64,000 nucleotides of DNA, taken from positions 248,001 through 312,000 of the forward strand of contig NZ_BEWB01000008.1 in assembly GCF_003112555.1 (NCBI RefSeq). The letters run 5' to 3'. The position numbers were made by a program, and so were the translations under genes. This DNA is from Streptomyces coelicoflavus (lineage in GTDB: Bacteria; Actinomycetota; Actinomycetes; Streptomycetales; Streptomycetaceae). The notes beneath the pieces are model-generated. The model saw only the letters and a program-made list of their open reading frames with translations, had not been told where the DNA came from and ran no database searches. The stretch's first letter is position 1. Each line of letters opens with the position of its first letter. This document shows positions 56,201-64,000 of this stretch, in pieces.

Positions 56201-59200
56201 ACCTTCGCGGCGAGGACGGCGTCCGCGTCCGCACGCTGCTTGGTGCGTATGAGGCCGTCCCGCAGGACGCCGGCCGCGTGCACGACTCCGGAGACCGAGC
56301 CGTGCGTCCGGCGGGCCTCGGCCACCAGGTCGCGTACGGCGGCCGGGTCGGTGACGTCGGCGAGCACCACCCGGGCGCCGAGGGCGTCCACGCGGGCCCG
56401 GGTCCCGGGGCCGGGGGCGGTGCGCGCGGCGAGCACGATGCCGCCGCCGGTGACACCGGCGGCCCGCCGCGCGGCGGCGATGTGCTCGGCGACGAGGAGG
56501 CCCAGGGCGCCGGTGCCGCCGGTGACGATGTGCGCGCCGGCACCGGTGAACGCGGTGCCCGGCGCGGGCGGGAGGCTCACTCCCCGCCAGGCCGGGCGGG
56601 CCCGGCCCGCCGTGTCCTCGCGCACCTGGGGGCCGCCGTCCGTGCCGAGTTCGGCGACGACGGCCTCGGCGAGCGGGCGGCCCGGAGCGACGGCCAGCAC
56701 GCCGAGGGCGACCGACGGCTGCTCCAGGCGCACGGTGCGCGCGAAGGCGGCCATCGCCGGCTGGGCGGGCGACGGGGCCGGCTCGGGGTGGACGTACAGG
56801 TAGCGCAGCGCGTCACGGCGTTCGCGCTGCCAGGCCCGCAGGAGGGCCAGGGCCGCGTGGAAGCCGTGTTCCACGGAGTCGCGGGCGGTGCGGTCGCCTC
56901 CGGCCAGGTGGACGACGTGGACGGGGCCGGCTCCGGCGGCGCGCACGGCGGCCTCGGCGTCGAAGCCGCTGCCGCTGCCGCCACCGCTGTCACTGTCGCT
57001 GTCGCTGTCGCTGTCGCTGCTGCCGAGCGGGACACGGCGGACATCGGCGCCCGCCGCCGTGAGGGCGGCGGCCACGTCGGCGGCGTCGGCGGAGTCGGGG
57101 TCCAGCAGCAGGACCCGTGCGGCCGCCGGGAGTTGACCGTGCGGAGCGGGCGCGGCCGTCCAGACGGGCTCGAAGGCGTGGACGACGTCGGCGGCGGGCA
57201 CGGTCCCCGTCCCGTGCGCGGAGGCGGTGTCCGCCGCTCGCGTGGCGTCCGTCGGGCGCACCGCCCTCAGGGTGAAGGACTCCAGCGTGGCGGCCACCTG
57301 ACCGTTCTCGTCGAGCAGGGCGACGTCGAAGGCGAGGGAGCCCGCCGGGGCGGGGCGCCGGGCCGGCGTGGCGTACGCGTAACCCCGCTCGGGCAGGGGG
57401 GCGTGCAGCCGGGCCGAGCCCAGGGAGAACGGCAGGTACGGTGCGGGGCCCGCCGGGTCCCCAGCGCCCGGGACGAGCCGGCCCGCGGTCTGCAGGGCGG
57501 CGTCCAGCAGCGACGGGTGGAAGGCGTAGGCGCCGGCGTCCGCGCGCTGCGGTTCCGGCAGGCGCAGCGTCGCCAGTGCTTCGCCGGGGCCCTGGGCGAT
57601 CTCCTCGATCACCCGGAAGGCGGGACCGTACGCGAAGCCGAGCCGTACGAAGCCGTCGTAGCAGTCGGTGCCCGCCTCGACGCGGGTGCAGCGGGCGCGT
57701 ACGTCCGCCGGGTCGACGGGCGCGGGCCGGGGGCCGGGGTCGTCGAAGCGCAGGGTGCCGCCGGCGTGCACCGGCGCGTCCTCGGCGGTGCCGCGCACCT
57801 CGAAGGCGGCGCGGGAGCGGTCGCCGGTGACGCGGACCAGCAGCGGGTGCCCGGTGTGGCCGGAGGCGAGCCGGACCGGCGCCGCCCACACGAGGTCGTC
57901 GACGCCGCGCACCGGGGCTCCCCCGGCGGCGAGTTCGCCCGACAGGCGGCCCATCTCCAGGTGGGCGACGCCGGGCAGCACCAGGTCGCCGCCGACGACG
58001 TGGTCGCGCAGGAAGAACTCCTCACCCGTCAGCGTCTTGGTGAACCGCTGCTCGCCGAAGGTGGAGACGTTGGCATCCAGGAGGGTGGGGTGCAGACGGG
58101 GGCCCGGCTCCGCGGGGCGCTCGCCGGGGGCGACCCAGTGCCGGGGCCCGGCGAACGGGTAGGCGGGCAGGTGGACGCGGCGCCGGACGGTGCCCGCGTG
58201 CAGGGTCCGCCAGTCGACGTCGGCGCCGTGCAGCCAGGCGGCGGCCAGGGCGTCGAGGTCGTGCCGGTCCGGGGAGACGGGGTCGCCCGCCGGAGGGGCC
58301 GACACCTGGGCGGTGCGCACGGCGGAGGGGCGCCCGGCCAGGTGCGCGGTGAGTTCGGCGCGCAGGGCCGCGGTGCCGTCGGCGACGACGGCGAGCCGGT
58401 GCGGCATCGGCTCCCGGCCCGTCTGCAGGGTGTGGGCGAGGTCCCCGGCCGGGACGTCCTGGCGTCCGAGGTGGTCGGCGAGGCGGGCGGCCGAGCGCCG
58501 GAGCGCGTCGCCGTCGCGGGCCGAGAGCACGAAGACCTGCTGGGCCGCGGGCTCGTCGCGGTTGTCCGGCATGCGGGGTTCCTCCAACACGATGTGCGCG
58601 CCCGCCCCGCCGAAGCCGAAGGAGCTGACGCCGCCCCGGCGAGGCAGTTCGGTTCCGTGCGCGTCCCGGGGGCGCGGCCAGGGCCGGGCGGTTCCGGCGA
58701 CCTCGAAGGGGCCGCCGTCGAGTTCCAGATAGGGGTTCTGCTCGCGGAAGTGCAGGCTGGCCGGGATGGTGCCGTGCCGCATCGACAGGACCGCCTTGAA
58801 GAGTCCGGCGACACCCGCGGCGGCCTCCAGGTGGCCGATGTTCGTCTTGACCGAGCCGATGGCGCACGGGGCGGTCCCGCCGGGCGCGTCCTGCCCGTCC
58901 CGCAGCCGCCGGAAGGCGGTGCTCAGACCGGTGGTCTCGATCGGGTCGCCCAGGGCGGTGCCGGTGCCGTGCGCCTCGATGTAGCCGACGGTGTCGGGGT
59001 GGACGCCGGCCGCCCGGTACGCCTCGACCAGCAGGTCGGCCTGGGCGTCGGGGTCGGGGGCGGTGAGCGAGGTGGTCCGGCCGCCGTGGTTGAGGGCGAC
59101 GGACTTGATCACGGCGTGTACGGCGTCGCCGTCGCGTTCGGCACGCTCGTGCGGCTTGAGCAGGACGACGCCCGCGCCCTCGCCGCGCACGTAGCCGTCG

Positions 59201-62200
59201 GCGCGGCTGTCGAAGGCCTTGCAGCGGCCGTCGGGACTGAGCATCTCGCCCTGGCTGAGCGCCTCGTAGACGCCCGGGTCCAGGATGAGGCTGACGCCGC
59301 CCGCGATGGCCAGGTCGCAGGTGCCGTCGCGCAGGGCGGCGCAGGCCTGGTGGACGGCGGTGAGGGAGCCGGAGCAGGCGGTGTCGACGGCGATGCTGGG
59401 ACCGCGCAGGTCGAGCAGGTACGACACCCGGTTCGGGACGATCGACAGGGCGGCGCCGGTGAGGGTGTGGCCCTCGGTGGCGCGTCCGGCGGCCCGCTGC
59501 ACCTCGTGGTAGTCGGAGTTGGTGACGGCGATGAACACGCCGACCCGCTTCCCGGCCAGCTCGGAGGGGCGGTACCCGGCGTCCTCGACGGCCTGCCAGA
59601 CGGTTTCGAGCAGCAACCGCTGCTGCGGGTCCATCAGTTCGGCCTCTCGGGGCGAGATGCCGAAGAACGCGGCGTCGAACCGGTCCACGTCCGGGGCGAA
59701 GCCGCCCCAGCGGGAGCGCGAGCGCGGGTGGTCGCGCCAGTCCCAGCGGTCGGCGGGGATCTCGCCGACCAGGTCGTCGCCGGCGGCGAGGTGGTCCCAG
59801 AACTCCCCGAGGTCCATGGATCCGGGCAGTCGCCCGGCCATGCCGATGACGGCGACCTCGCGGTCGGCGGGGGCCACCGGGGTGCCGGTCCCGGCAGGGG
59901 CCCCGGACGTCCCGGACCCGGTGGGGGCCGTCGACGGCTCGGCCGTGGCGTCGAGTTCGGTGGCGGGTGTCCGCGGGGCCGTGCCGAAGTGGGCCGCCAG
60001 CGTGGTCGCGTGCTGCTCCCACAGGTGCTCGGCGAGCGCGTGCAGGGTGCCGCGGCGGTAGAAGAGGGTGGGGTACTCGGTGATGCCGTACGCCTTGCGC
60101 AGCTCGGCGCTGAGCGCGGTGAATCCGACGGAGTTCATGCCGGCCTCGCCGAGCGGCGTGTGCGCGCCGATGTCCTCGGGGCGCGCGTCCACCAGGGCGG
60201 CGACCATGCGCGCCAGCTCGGCGACGAGGGCCTGCGTGCGGCCGTCGGCGGAGCCTGCCGAGGCGCCGGAGTGGACCGCGGGCGGGGACCCGGCACCGAC
60301 GCGGGCGCGCAGGTCGGCCAGGGGCAGCGCGGCCAGTGCGGTGCGGTCGGTCTTCCCGTTCAGGGTGCGCGGGAAGCCGGTCACCCGGACCAGGGCGTCG
60401 GGCACCATGTGGTCGGGCAGCCAGGCCGCCAGCCGGTCGCGGTCCGGCTCGGCCGCGCCGTCCTCGAGGACGTAGCAGGCGAGCAGGGTGTGCGAGCCGG
60501 CCGCCTGTCCACGGGCCACGACGACGGCCTCGCGGACGCCGTCGAGCCGGCGCAGGGTCGCCTCGATCTCCTCCAGCTCGACCCGGTAGCCGCGCACCTT
60601 GACCTGGGAGTCGAGCCGGCCGAGGTACTCGATCGTGCCGTCGGCGAGCCGTCGTACGAGGTCGCCCGTGCGGTACATGCGGGCCTCGGCGCGCGCGGCG
60701 AACGGGTCGGGCAGGAAACGCCGGGTCGTCAGGTCGGGGCGGCCGAGGTAGCCGTCTGCCACGCCGTCGCCGCCGATGTACAGCTCCCCGGCGACGGCGG
60801 TGGGGACGGGCCTGCCCGCGCTGTCGAGGACGTGCAGCGACGTGTTGGCGATCGGGGCGCCCAGGGTGACCCGGCCGCCCGGAGCCAGGCGGCTCGCCGC
60901 CGACCAGATGGTGGTCTCGGTGGGACCGTAGAGGTTCCACACCTGCCCGTTGCCCGCGAGGAGGGCCTCGGCCAGGTCGGCGGGCAGCGCCTCGCCGCCG
61001 CACAGCACCTTCAGCGCGGGGTCGCCCTGCCAGCCGGCGGCCAGCAGCATGCTCCAGGTGGCCGGGGTGGCCTGCACGACCGTGGGGCGGGCCCGTTCGA
61101 GGGCCTCGCGCAGCCGCAGCCCGTCGCGGGCGTCCTCGGCGGCGAGCACCTCCACCGTGCCGCCGGCGACCAACGGCAGGTACAGCTCCAGGCCGGAGAT
61201 GTCGAAGCAGACGGTGGTGAGGGCCAGCAGGGTGTCGCCGGGCCCGAAGCCGGGTTCGCGGGCCATCGACCACAGGAAGTTGGTCAGCGCCCGGTGCGGC
61301 ACCCGGACGCCCTTGGGACGGCCCGTGGAGCCCGAGGTGTAGATGACGTACGCGGCGTCGGACGGGCCTGCCGGGCCGGGCGAGGGCAGGGCCGGCGGCT
61401 GCTCGGTGGTGTCGACGACCAGCCGGGGCACGGCCGCGAGGGCGACGTCCGAGGCGGAGTGGGTGAGCAGCAGGTGCAGCCCGGCGTCCTCGGCCATGTA
61501 GGCGAGCCGGTCCTGCGGGTAGGCGGGGTCGAGCGGTACGTAGGCGGCGCCGGAGGCCTGGACGGCGAGGAGCGCCACCGGCAGGTCCTGGTCGCGCGGG
61601 AGCAGCACCCCGACGGTCCGGCCGCGGCCCGCTCCGGCGGCGGCGAGCCGGGCGGCGAGGGCGTCCACGCGCCGGACGAGTGCGCGGTACGTCAGTTCGG
61701 TGCCGGCGTGGCGGACCGCGACCGCGTCGGGCCGGGCGTCGGCCTGCCGTCGCACCAGTTCCCAGACCAGGGTGTCGGCCGGGTAGTCGACGGGGGCGGG
61801 CGGGGCGACGCGGGCCCGCTCGTCCTCCGTGAGCAGCTCCAGGTCGGCCACCGGGCTGCCGGGGCCCTCGACGGCGGCGGCGAGGAGGGTGGCGAAGTGG
61901 GTGCCGAGGCGCGCCACGGTCTCCTCGTCGAAGAGGTCGGGGTCGTACTTGAGCGTGTAGCGGCACCCCCGCTCCTCCTCGACGACCTCCAGGGTCAGGT
62001 CGAACTCGCCCTCCTGGTGCACCCCTTCGACCGGGCCGAGCACCACGGTGTCGCCGGACGCGTCGCGGCGGGCGGTGCGGGTCCAGTTCTGGAAGTAGAA
62101 GGCGACGTTGAAGGGGGCGCCGGCCTCGGGGTCCGCGCGGCGGAGGTCGTCGGCCAGGGTGATCAGCGGGTACGCGCTGTGTTCCAGGGCGTCCAGCACG

Positions 62201-64000
62201 GTGCGGTGGACGCGGCGGACCAGCCCGCGGAACTCCTCGGCGCCGTCGACGTGTTCGGCCAGCACCACCATGTTCATGAAGTAGCCGAACGTGTCGTCGA
62301 AGCCGCTCGCGGGGCGTCCGGCCGTCGGCGTGCCCACGGCGATGTCGGCCTGGTCGCCGTAGCGGTGCAGCAGCGTGAACCAGGCGGCGAGGACGACCCC
62401 GAACAGGGACGTCTGCTCGGCGCCGGCGAGCGCGCGGGCCCGGTCGGCGACCTCGGCGGGGATGTGCCCGTCCAGGCTGGCACCGTGGAAGCCGGGTACG
62501 GCCGGGCGGGGCCGGTCCAGCGGCAGCGGCACGGTGGTCCTGCGCCCGCGCAGCCGTTCGGTCCAGTACGCGCGCAGCCGCCGTCCCTCGGCCCCGGCGA
62601 GCAGCTCGCGCTGCCAGGCGGTGAAGTCGGCGTAGTCGCGGGCCGGGCGCTCGGTGGACAGGTCACGGCCTTCGAGGAGCGCGCGGTAGCCGCTTTCCAG
62701 CTCGCGCAGGAGCAGGGCGATGGAGACGCCGTCGAAGACCAGGTGGTGGAAGGTCAGCAGCAGCGCGTTGCGGCCGTCGCCCAGGGTGTAGAGGGTGGCG
62801 CGGACGAGGGGGCCGGCGGCGAGCTCGAAGGGGCGGCGCAGGTCGGCGCGCATCCGGTCGCGCAGCTCGGCGTCGCTCCTGGCGGTCAGGAAGACCTGCT
62901 GGAAGGGGAGTTCGGGCTCGGTCGCGATCCGGGCGTACGGCTCCTCGTCACCGGCGTGGACGGTGGCCCGCAGCTCGGCGTGCCGGTCGACGAGGTCCTG
63001 GAGGACGGCCCGCAGGGCGAGCACGTCGAGGCTGCGGTCGAGCCAGAGGGCGAGGGGCAGGTTGTAGGCGTAGGTGCCGGGCGCGATCTGTTCGATGACC
63101 CAGAGGGCGCGCTGGCCCTCGGACAGGGGGTGGCGGCTCTCCTCGCCGCCGGTGCGGGGGCGCAGGACTCGGGCCGCGGCCTCGGAGACCGGGGAGACGG
63201 CGGGCGGGACGGCCGGGAGGGTGGCCGGGACGGGTGCGGTGGGCGCCGGGACGGGTGCGGTGGATGTCGGGGCGGGAGTCCCGGGTGCCTCGGGCAGGGC
63301 GGTCCCGGCCGCGGCCCCGGCGAGCCAGTTGGCGGCCAGGTGGGCCGTCAGCTCGCGCAGGGTCGGCTGCTCGAAGAAGTCGCCGAGCGGTACGGCGACA
63401 CCGAACTCCTCGTCCACGGCGGCGACGATCTTCATGCCGCTGAGCGAGTCGAAGCCGTAGTCGGCCAGCGGGCGGCCGGGGTCGATGCGCTCGTCCAGCT
63501 TGAGCACCCGCTCGACGAGGTCGCGCAGGCGCTCGGTCAGGACGTCGGTGGAGGCCGTCGCACCCGAGGGAAGCGGGGCGGGAGCGGAGGCGGAGGCGGA
63601 GACGGGCGCGGAGGCGGTGAGGGTGGCCGGGCCTGCCGTGGGCGCGGGCGCGGTCGGCAGGACCCCGTCGCTCTCCGCCACCAGGACGGTCTGGCCCAGC
63701 GCCGGGTCGCCGGCGCCCAGCGCGTGGACCGGGGCGTATCCCTCCTCGTGCAGAAGCCGGGTCCAGCCCTGCGGCGAGGCGAGCGGGGAGTCGGGCATGC
63801 GCAGGTCGCCGTCCTCGAAGGCCCACCAGCCTTCCAGGACACCGCCGCCGATGGTCAGCAGCGGTCGTACGGAGGTCAGTTCGTTGAGGACCAGCCAGCC
63901 TCCGGGGCGCAGCAGCGCCTTGGCCTTGCGCAGGGTGGCCCGCAGGTCGCTGGTGGCGTGCACGACGTTGGTGGCGACGACGAGGTCGGCGCAGGCCGGC
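50233..64000 (-). CDS. trans-AT polyketide synthase/NRPS hybrid, 5' truncated by window edge
   Basis: At least 4588 residues; the frame is open to base 64000. No AT domain is present. Domains in order by position: end of a C-methyltransferase (64000-63664; ATNVVHATSDL); ACP1 (63546-63322, GFDSL); condensation (63135-61819, HHLVFDG); adenylation (61776-60334, YTSGSTGRPKG, NLYGPTE, eight-residue code D-I-L-Q-L-G-L-I plus W, a glycine-type code as I recall it); PCP (60237-60010, GMNS); KS1 (59862-58576, active Cys-His-His); docking region; DH (58098-57253, HVVGGDLVLP and SLLDAALQ); KR1 (57186-55819, LRDG, suggesting B type); ACP2 (55767-55546); KS2 (55389-54100, active); docking region; KR2 (53481-52159); ACP3 (52032-51796); KS3 (51600-50374), whose HGTGT is NASGS, so non-elongating (KS0). 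No thioesterase. Expected contribution: a methylated unit, glycine, an alkene unit and a beta-hydroxy unit. Product unknown. Confidence 0.95.
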   Translation of the reverse strand, partial: PACADLVVATNVVHATSDLRATLRKAKALLRPGGWLVLNELTSVRPLLTIGGGVLEGWWAFEDGDLRMPDSPLASPQGWTRLLHEEGYAPVHALGAGDPALGQTVLVAESDGVLPTAPAPTAGPATLTASAPVSASASAPAPLPSGATASTDVLTERLRDLVERVLKLDERIDPGRPLADYGFDSLSGMKIVAAVDEEFGVAVPLGDFFEQPTLRELTAHLAANWLAGAAAGTALPEAPGTPAPTSTAPVPAPTAPVPATLPAVPPAVSPVSEAAARVLRPRTGGEESRHPLSEGQRALWVIEQIAPGTYAYNLPLALWLDRSLDVLALRAVLQDLVDRHAELRATVHAGDEEPYARIATEPELPFQQVFLTARSDAELRDRMRADLRRPFELAAGPLVRATLYTLGDGRNALLLTFHHLVFDGVSIALLLRELESGYRALLEGRDLSTERPARDYADFTAWQRELLAGAEGRRLRAYWTERLRGRRTTVPLPLDRPRPAVPGFHGASLDGHIPAEVADRARALAGAEQTSLFGVVLAAWFTLLHRYGDQADIAVGTPTAGRPASGFDDTFGYFMNMVVLAEHVDGAEEFRGLVRRVHRTVLDALEHSAYPLITLADDLRRADPEAGAPFNVAFYFQNWTRTARRDASGDTVVLGPVEGVHQEGEFDLTLEVVEEERGCRYTLKYDPDLFDEETVARLGTHFATLLAAAVEGPGSPVADLELLTEDERARVAPPAPVDYPADTLVWELVRRQADARPDAVAVRHAGTELTYRALVRRVDALAARLAAAGAGRGRTVGVLLPRDQDLPVALLAVQASGAAYVPLDPAYPQDRLAYMAEDAGLHLLLTHSASDVALAAVPRLVVDTTEQPPALPSPGPAGPSDAAYVIYTSGSTGRPKGVRVPHRALTNFLWSMAREPGFGPGDTLLALTTVCFDISGLELYLPLVAGGTVEVLAAEDARDGLRLREALERARPTVVQATPATWSMLLAAGWQGDPALKVLCGGEALPADLAEALLAGNGQVWNLYGPTETTIWSAASRLAPGGRVTLGAPIANTSLHVLDSAGRPVPTAVAGELYIGGDGVADGYLGRPDLTTRRFLPDPFAARAEARMYRTGDLVRRLADGTIEYLGRLDSQVKVRGYRVELEEIEATLRRLDGVREAVVVARGQAAGSHTLLACYVLEDGAAEPDRDRLAAWLPDHMVPDALVRVTGFPRTLNGKTDRTALAALPLADLRARVGAGSPPAVHSGASAGSADGRTQALVAELARMVAALVDARPEDIGAHTPLGEAGMNSVGFTALSAELRKAYGITEYPTLFYRRGTLHALAEHLWEQHATTLAAHFGTAPRTPATELDATAEPSTAPTGSGTSGAPAGTGTPVAPADREVAVIGMAGRLPGSMDLGEFWDHLAAGDDLVGEIPADRWDWRDHPRSRSRWGGFAPDVDRFDAAFFGISPREAELMDPQQRLLLETVWQAVEDAGYRPSELAGKRVGVFIAVTNSDYHEVQRAAGRATEGHTLTGAALSIVPNRVSYLLDLRGPSIAVDTACSGSLTAVHQACAALRDGTCDLAIAGGVSLILDPGVYEALSQGEMLSPDGRCKAFDSRADGYVRGEGAGVVLLKPHERAERDGDAVHAVIKSVALNHGGRTTSLTAPDPDAQADLLVEAYRAAGVHPDTVGYIEAHGTGTALGDPIETTGLSTAFRRLRDGQDAPGGTAPCAIGSVKTNIGHLEAAAGVAGLFKAVLSMRHGTIPASLHFREQNPYLELDGGPFEVAGTARPWPRPRDAHGTELPRRGGVSSFGFGGAGAHIVLEEPRMPDNRDEPAAQQVFVLSARDGDALRRSAARLADHLGRQDVPAGDLAHTLQTGREPMPHRLAVVADGTAALRAELTAHLAGRPSAVRTAQVSAPPAGDPVSPDRHDLDALAAAWLHGADVDWRTLHAGTVRRRVHLPAYPFAGPRHWVAPGERPAEPGPRLHPTLLDANVSTFGEQRFTKTLTGEEFFLRDHVVGGDLVLPGVAHLEMGRLSGELAAGGAPVRGVDDLVWAAPVRLASGHTGHPLLVRVTGDRSRAAFEVRGTAEDAPVHAGGTLRFDDPGPRPAPVDPADVRARCTRVEAGTDCYDGFVRLGFAYGPAFRVIEEIAQGPGEALATLRLPEPQRADAGAYAFHPSLLDAALQTAGRLVPGAGDPAGPAPYLPFSLGSARLHAPLPERGYAYATPARRPAPAGSLAFDVALLDENGQVAATLESFTLRAVRPTDATRAADTASAHGTGTVPAADVVHAFEPVWTAAPAPHGQLPAAARVLLLDPDSADAADVAAALTAAGADVRRVPLGSSDSDSDSDSDSGGGSGSGFDAEAAVRAAGAGPVHVVHLAGGDRTARDSVEHGFHAALALLRAWQRERRDALRYLYVHPEPAPSPAQPAMAAFARTVRLEQPSVALGVLAVAPGRPLAEAVVAELGTDGGPQVREDTAGRARPAWRGVSLPPAPGTAFTGAGAHIVTGGTGALGLLVAEHIAAARRAAGVTGGGIVLAARTAPGPGTRARVDALGARVVLADVTDPAAVRDLVAEARRTHGSVSGVVHAAGVLRDGLIRTKQRADADAVLAAKVHGTVLLDEATADEPLDYFVTFSSAAAAFGNAGQSDYAFANAFLDHFAEERERRRREGARHGRTLAAAWPVWAEGGMRVDADAEAYMERALGLRPLRTAPALTALDRALAHTAPRLLLAAGDPDRILQALEGAEPHKDASAAAPGSHERAEELVLRLLAEELKLPEAEIAVAEPFDRYGVDSLITMSLIRRLEEHVGPLSKTLLFEYVTVRDLAGHLAGAHPGAFPATAPETTAAETPAPETPARETTAPAATVRPTQPAEQAAPAAPAQRDDAIAIIGVAGRYPQADDVTEYWRNLRAGRDSVEEIPADRWDHGRFYDPDKSATGKTYGKWGGFVPGADRFDPLFFRMSQIEAEHTDPQERVFLETVWHLMEDAGYTREQLRGARTGVFVGMMYGHYQLYGVQEALHGEGFATSSSYASVANRVSYFFDFTGPSVGLDTMCSSSLVTIHQACLAIRNGDCDVAVAGGVNISSHPVKFLQLAQRGFLAEDGRCRSFGEGGTGYVPAEGSGAVLLKRLDAALADGDRILAVVKASAVNHGGAGAGYSVPNPKAQGELVRTALERGGLAPADLDYLEAHGTGTALGDPVEITGMLRAFGEEPPERLPIGSVKSNIGHAESAAGIAAITKVLLQMRHGELVPSLHADRLNPNIDFTATPFEVQRERAPWPRRVLADGRVRPRTAGVSSFGAGGTNAHIILQEYVGDGAVADAGPAGPQLAVLSARDAGRLTAQARRLAGHLRAGDDTAVTPAQVAWTLQTGREAMAHRLAVLFHDLPELCARLDEFAAGDTPDGSWTGVVDPRRPAAGEPLPAEPAAYGTAWTGGQQVDWPALHPGGRPARVALPGYPFEGDRVWLAAADAELTALGAGRDAHGVGRDALGGGRGGHGADLDAPDAGHGARGDRHDPEGLLLTRQWRPAPAGPRSAPPALTAVLAAPGTEALAARLAAVLPAAEVLTADRIDAELTDAGTRWDRFDAVVDLAGCTGPVLPPPHTALPSWLRWLQHLVDLGRRDLRALLVSRGAPALGGAARVGLYRMLQSEYRHVRSRHVETDGAATDEQLCRWITEELSADGEPAEVAYRGGVRHLATLAEPPRAERAGLGFPADHVLWVTGGTRGLGLLTARHFVSRYGVRKLVLTGREELPPRADWAAHIAEDGPLGRKLRPLAELAAQGVELEAVAVPLDEKEALAKVLADVRLRLGPVGGVIHSAGFTDFENPAFVRKPQTGVARVLAPKVFGLDALLECFRDEPLGLFVLYSSVAAAVPALAVGQSDYAMANAYLDAVAEARPYGLPLLSVQWPSWKDTGMGEARSAAYQASGLASLTDAQGLALLDRALESGARVVMPVLARPGAEFSAERLTARRLDAAPAAPAAAPAAPSAAAAAAPRSAVGAGADVRAAVEAVASWLLDRLAAELRFDRAKLAGDVPVHDYGMDSIMVSQLVQTVAQRLDVSVDPSALLEHPTVDGFASYLGEEHRTELLAQFGDTETGDTETGGTAPEARTGAEVPPVTAAPAPVWAFDAPSTAPAPAPASASAPRAGDVAVVGLSCRFPDADSADAYWELLRDGRSALRPLPDSRFGRSLGYHAGLLPEVLRFAPERFLLSEADVKAMDPQALLLLEEVDRAVHHAGYHPADLKGRRVGVYVGGRATHTPDPAALELAKNPVVVTGQNYLAANISQFFDFQGPSLVVDTACSSALVAMETAVQALRASTVESAVVAGVSLLADDRAHRVFGQRGLLNPGPEFHAFDGRAAGLVLGEGVGVVVLKPLDRAQADGDRVLAVLEGIAVNNDGRTAGPATPNLRAQKDVMAEALALSGRAPRDVGWVETNASGSTVTDLLELKAIEGVYGAGPDRSTPLALGSVKPNIGHPLAAEGIAAFIKVALMLHHRQQVPFRSGQQPLPHFDLDASAMYFPREPHPWSAGADRAALNCFADGGTNAHLLLAPAPADHHPARSALPQPSSEHTVVIRGTASEAPGAPAPSAAADLFWDTYR
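56986..57020. repeat. Hexanucleotide microsatellite in the PKS KR1 linker
   Basis: CTGTCG (with one CTGTCA) is repeated about five times. It encodes a Ser-Asp run (residues about 2315-2326) next to a Gly/Ser stretch in the structural part of KR1. The 6-base unit means changes in copy number keep the frame. Confidence 0.85.

Overview
This is a high-GC actinobacterial chromosome segment, almost certainly from Streptomyces. The GC bias at third codon positions, the many GTG and TTG starts, purine-rich ribosome sites, twin-arginine and long signal peptides, CebR-type cellulase boxes and typical Streptomyces GC-rich palindromic repeats all point that way. No rRNA, tRNA, CRISPR array, IS element or attachment site was seen. 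From memory, the gene content from the cellulases to the inositol synthase resembles a conserved block in S. coelicolor (around SCO6545-SCO6573). I could not check this.

Left part (1-13.1 kb, minus strand): a truncated myo-inositol phosphate synthase; a very large secreted fusion (PQQ-type sugar dehydrogenase, PKD, CBM6, ThuA, DUF1080); and a sugar catabolic operon made of a ROK repressor, a ribose-type ABC transporter, a Gfo/Idh/MocA oxidoreductase and a sugar isomerase/epimerase. A near-identical palindrome lies upstream of both the ROK gene and the fusion gene, which suggests one regulon. A GntR/FCD regulator and a stand-alone KAS III follow.

Formate region (14.3-22.6 kb): an OFA-type MFS transporter with an overlapping 50-residue small membrane partner diverges from a plus-strand operon. 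That operon encodes a PanE-like reductase, a molybdopterin formate dehydrogenase and FdhD. The dehydrogenase is unusual: the catalytic subunit lacks its N-terminal Fe4S4 domain, and that domain sits at the C-terminus of the last subunit of the operon. Motifs shared by the GntR gene promoter and this divergent promoter suggest GntR control.

Middle (22.7-34.2 kb): a secreted sialidase, a bile-acid-type symporter with a divergent LysR regulator, an Lrp/AsnC regulator with a divergent 14-helix MFS exporter, a fatty acyl-CoA synthetase, an aldo/keto reductase, a short-chain dehydrogenase gene broken by two copies of a GC-rich mini-repeat, and a methyltransferase with a histidine-rich tail.

Plant cell wall region (34.3-44.8 kb): divergent GH6 and GH48 cellulases sharing a control region with two CebR boxes, then a GH74 xyloglucanase and a PL11 rhamnogalacturonan lyase. 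All four are secreted and three carry CBM2. Next come a methyltransferase, a pterin carbinolamine dehydratase and an XRE/MmyB regulator.

Right part (46.9-64 kb, minus strand): the downstream end of a trans-AT polyketide/NRPS cluster that continues past the window. The large protein reads (cMT)-ACP-C-A(Gly predicted)-PCP-KS-DH-KR-ACP-KS-KR-ACP-KS0. It is translationally coupled to a fused AT-AT-ER protein that supplies acyl units and enoyl reduction in trans. The product is unknown.
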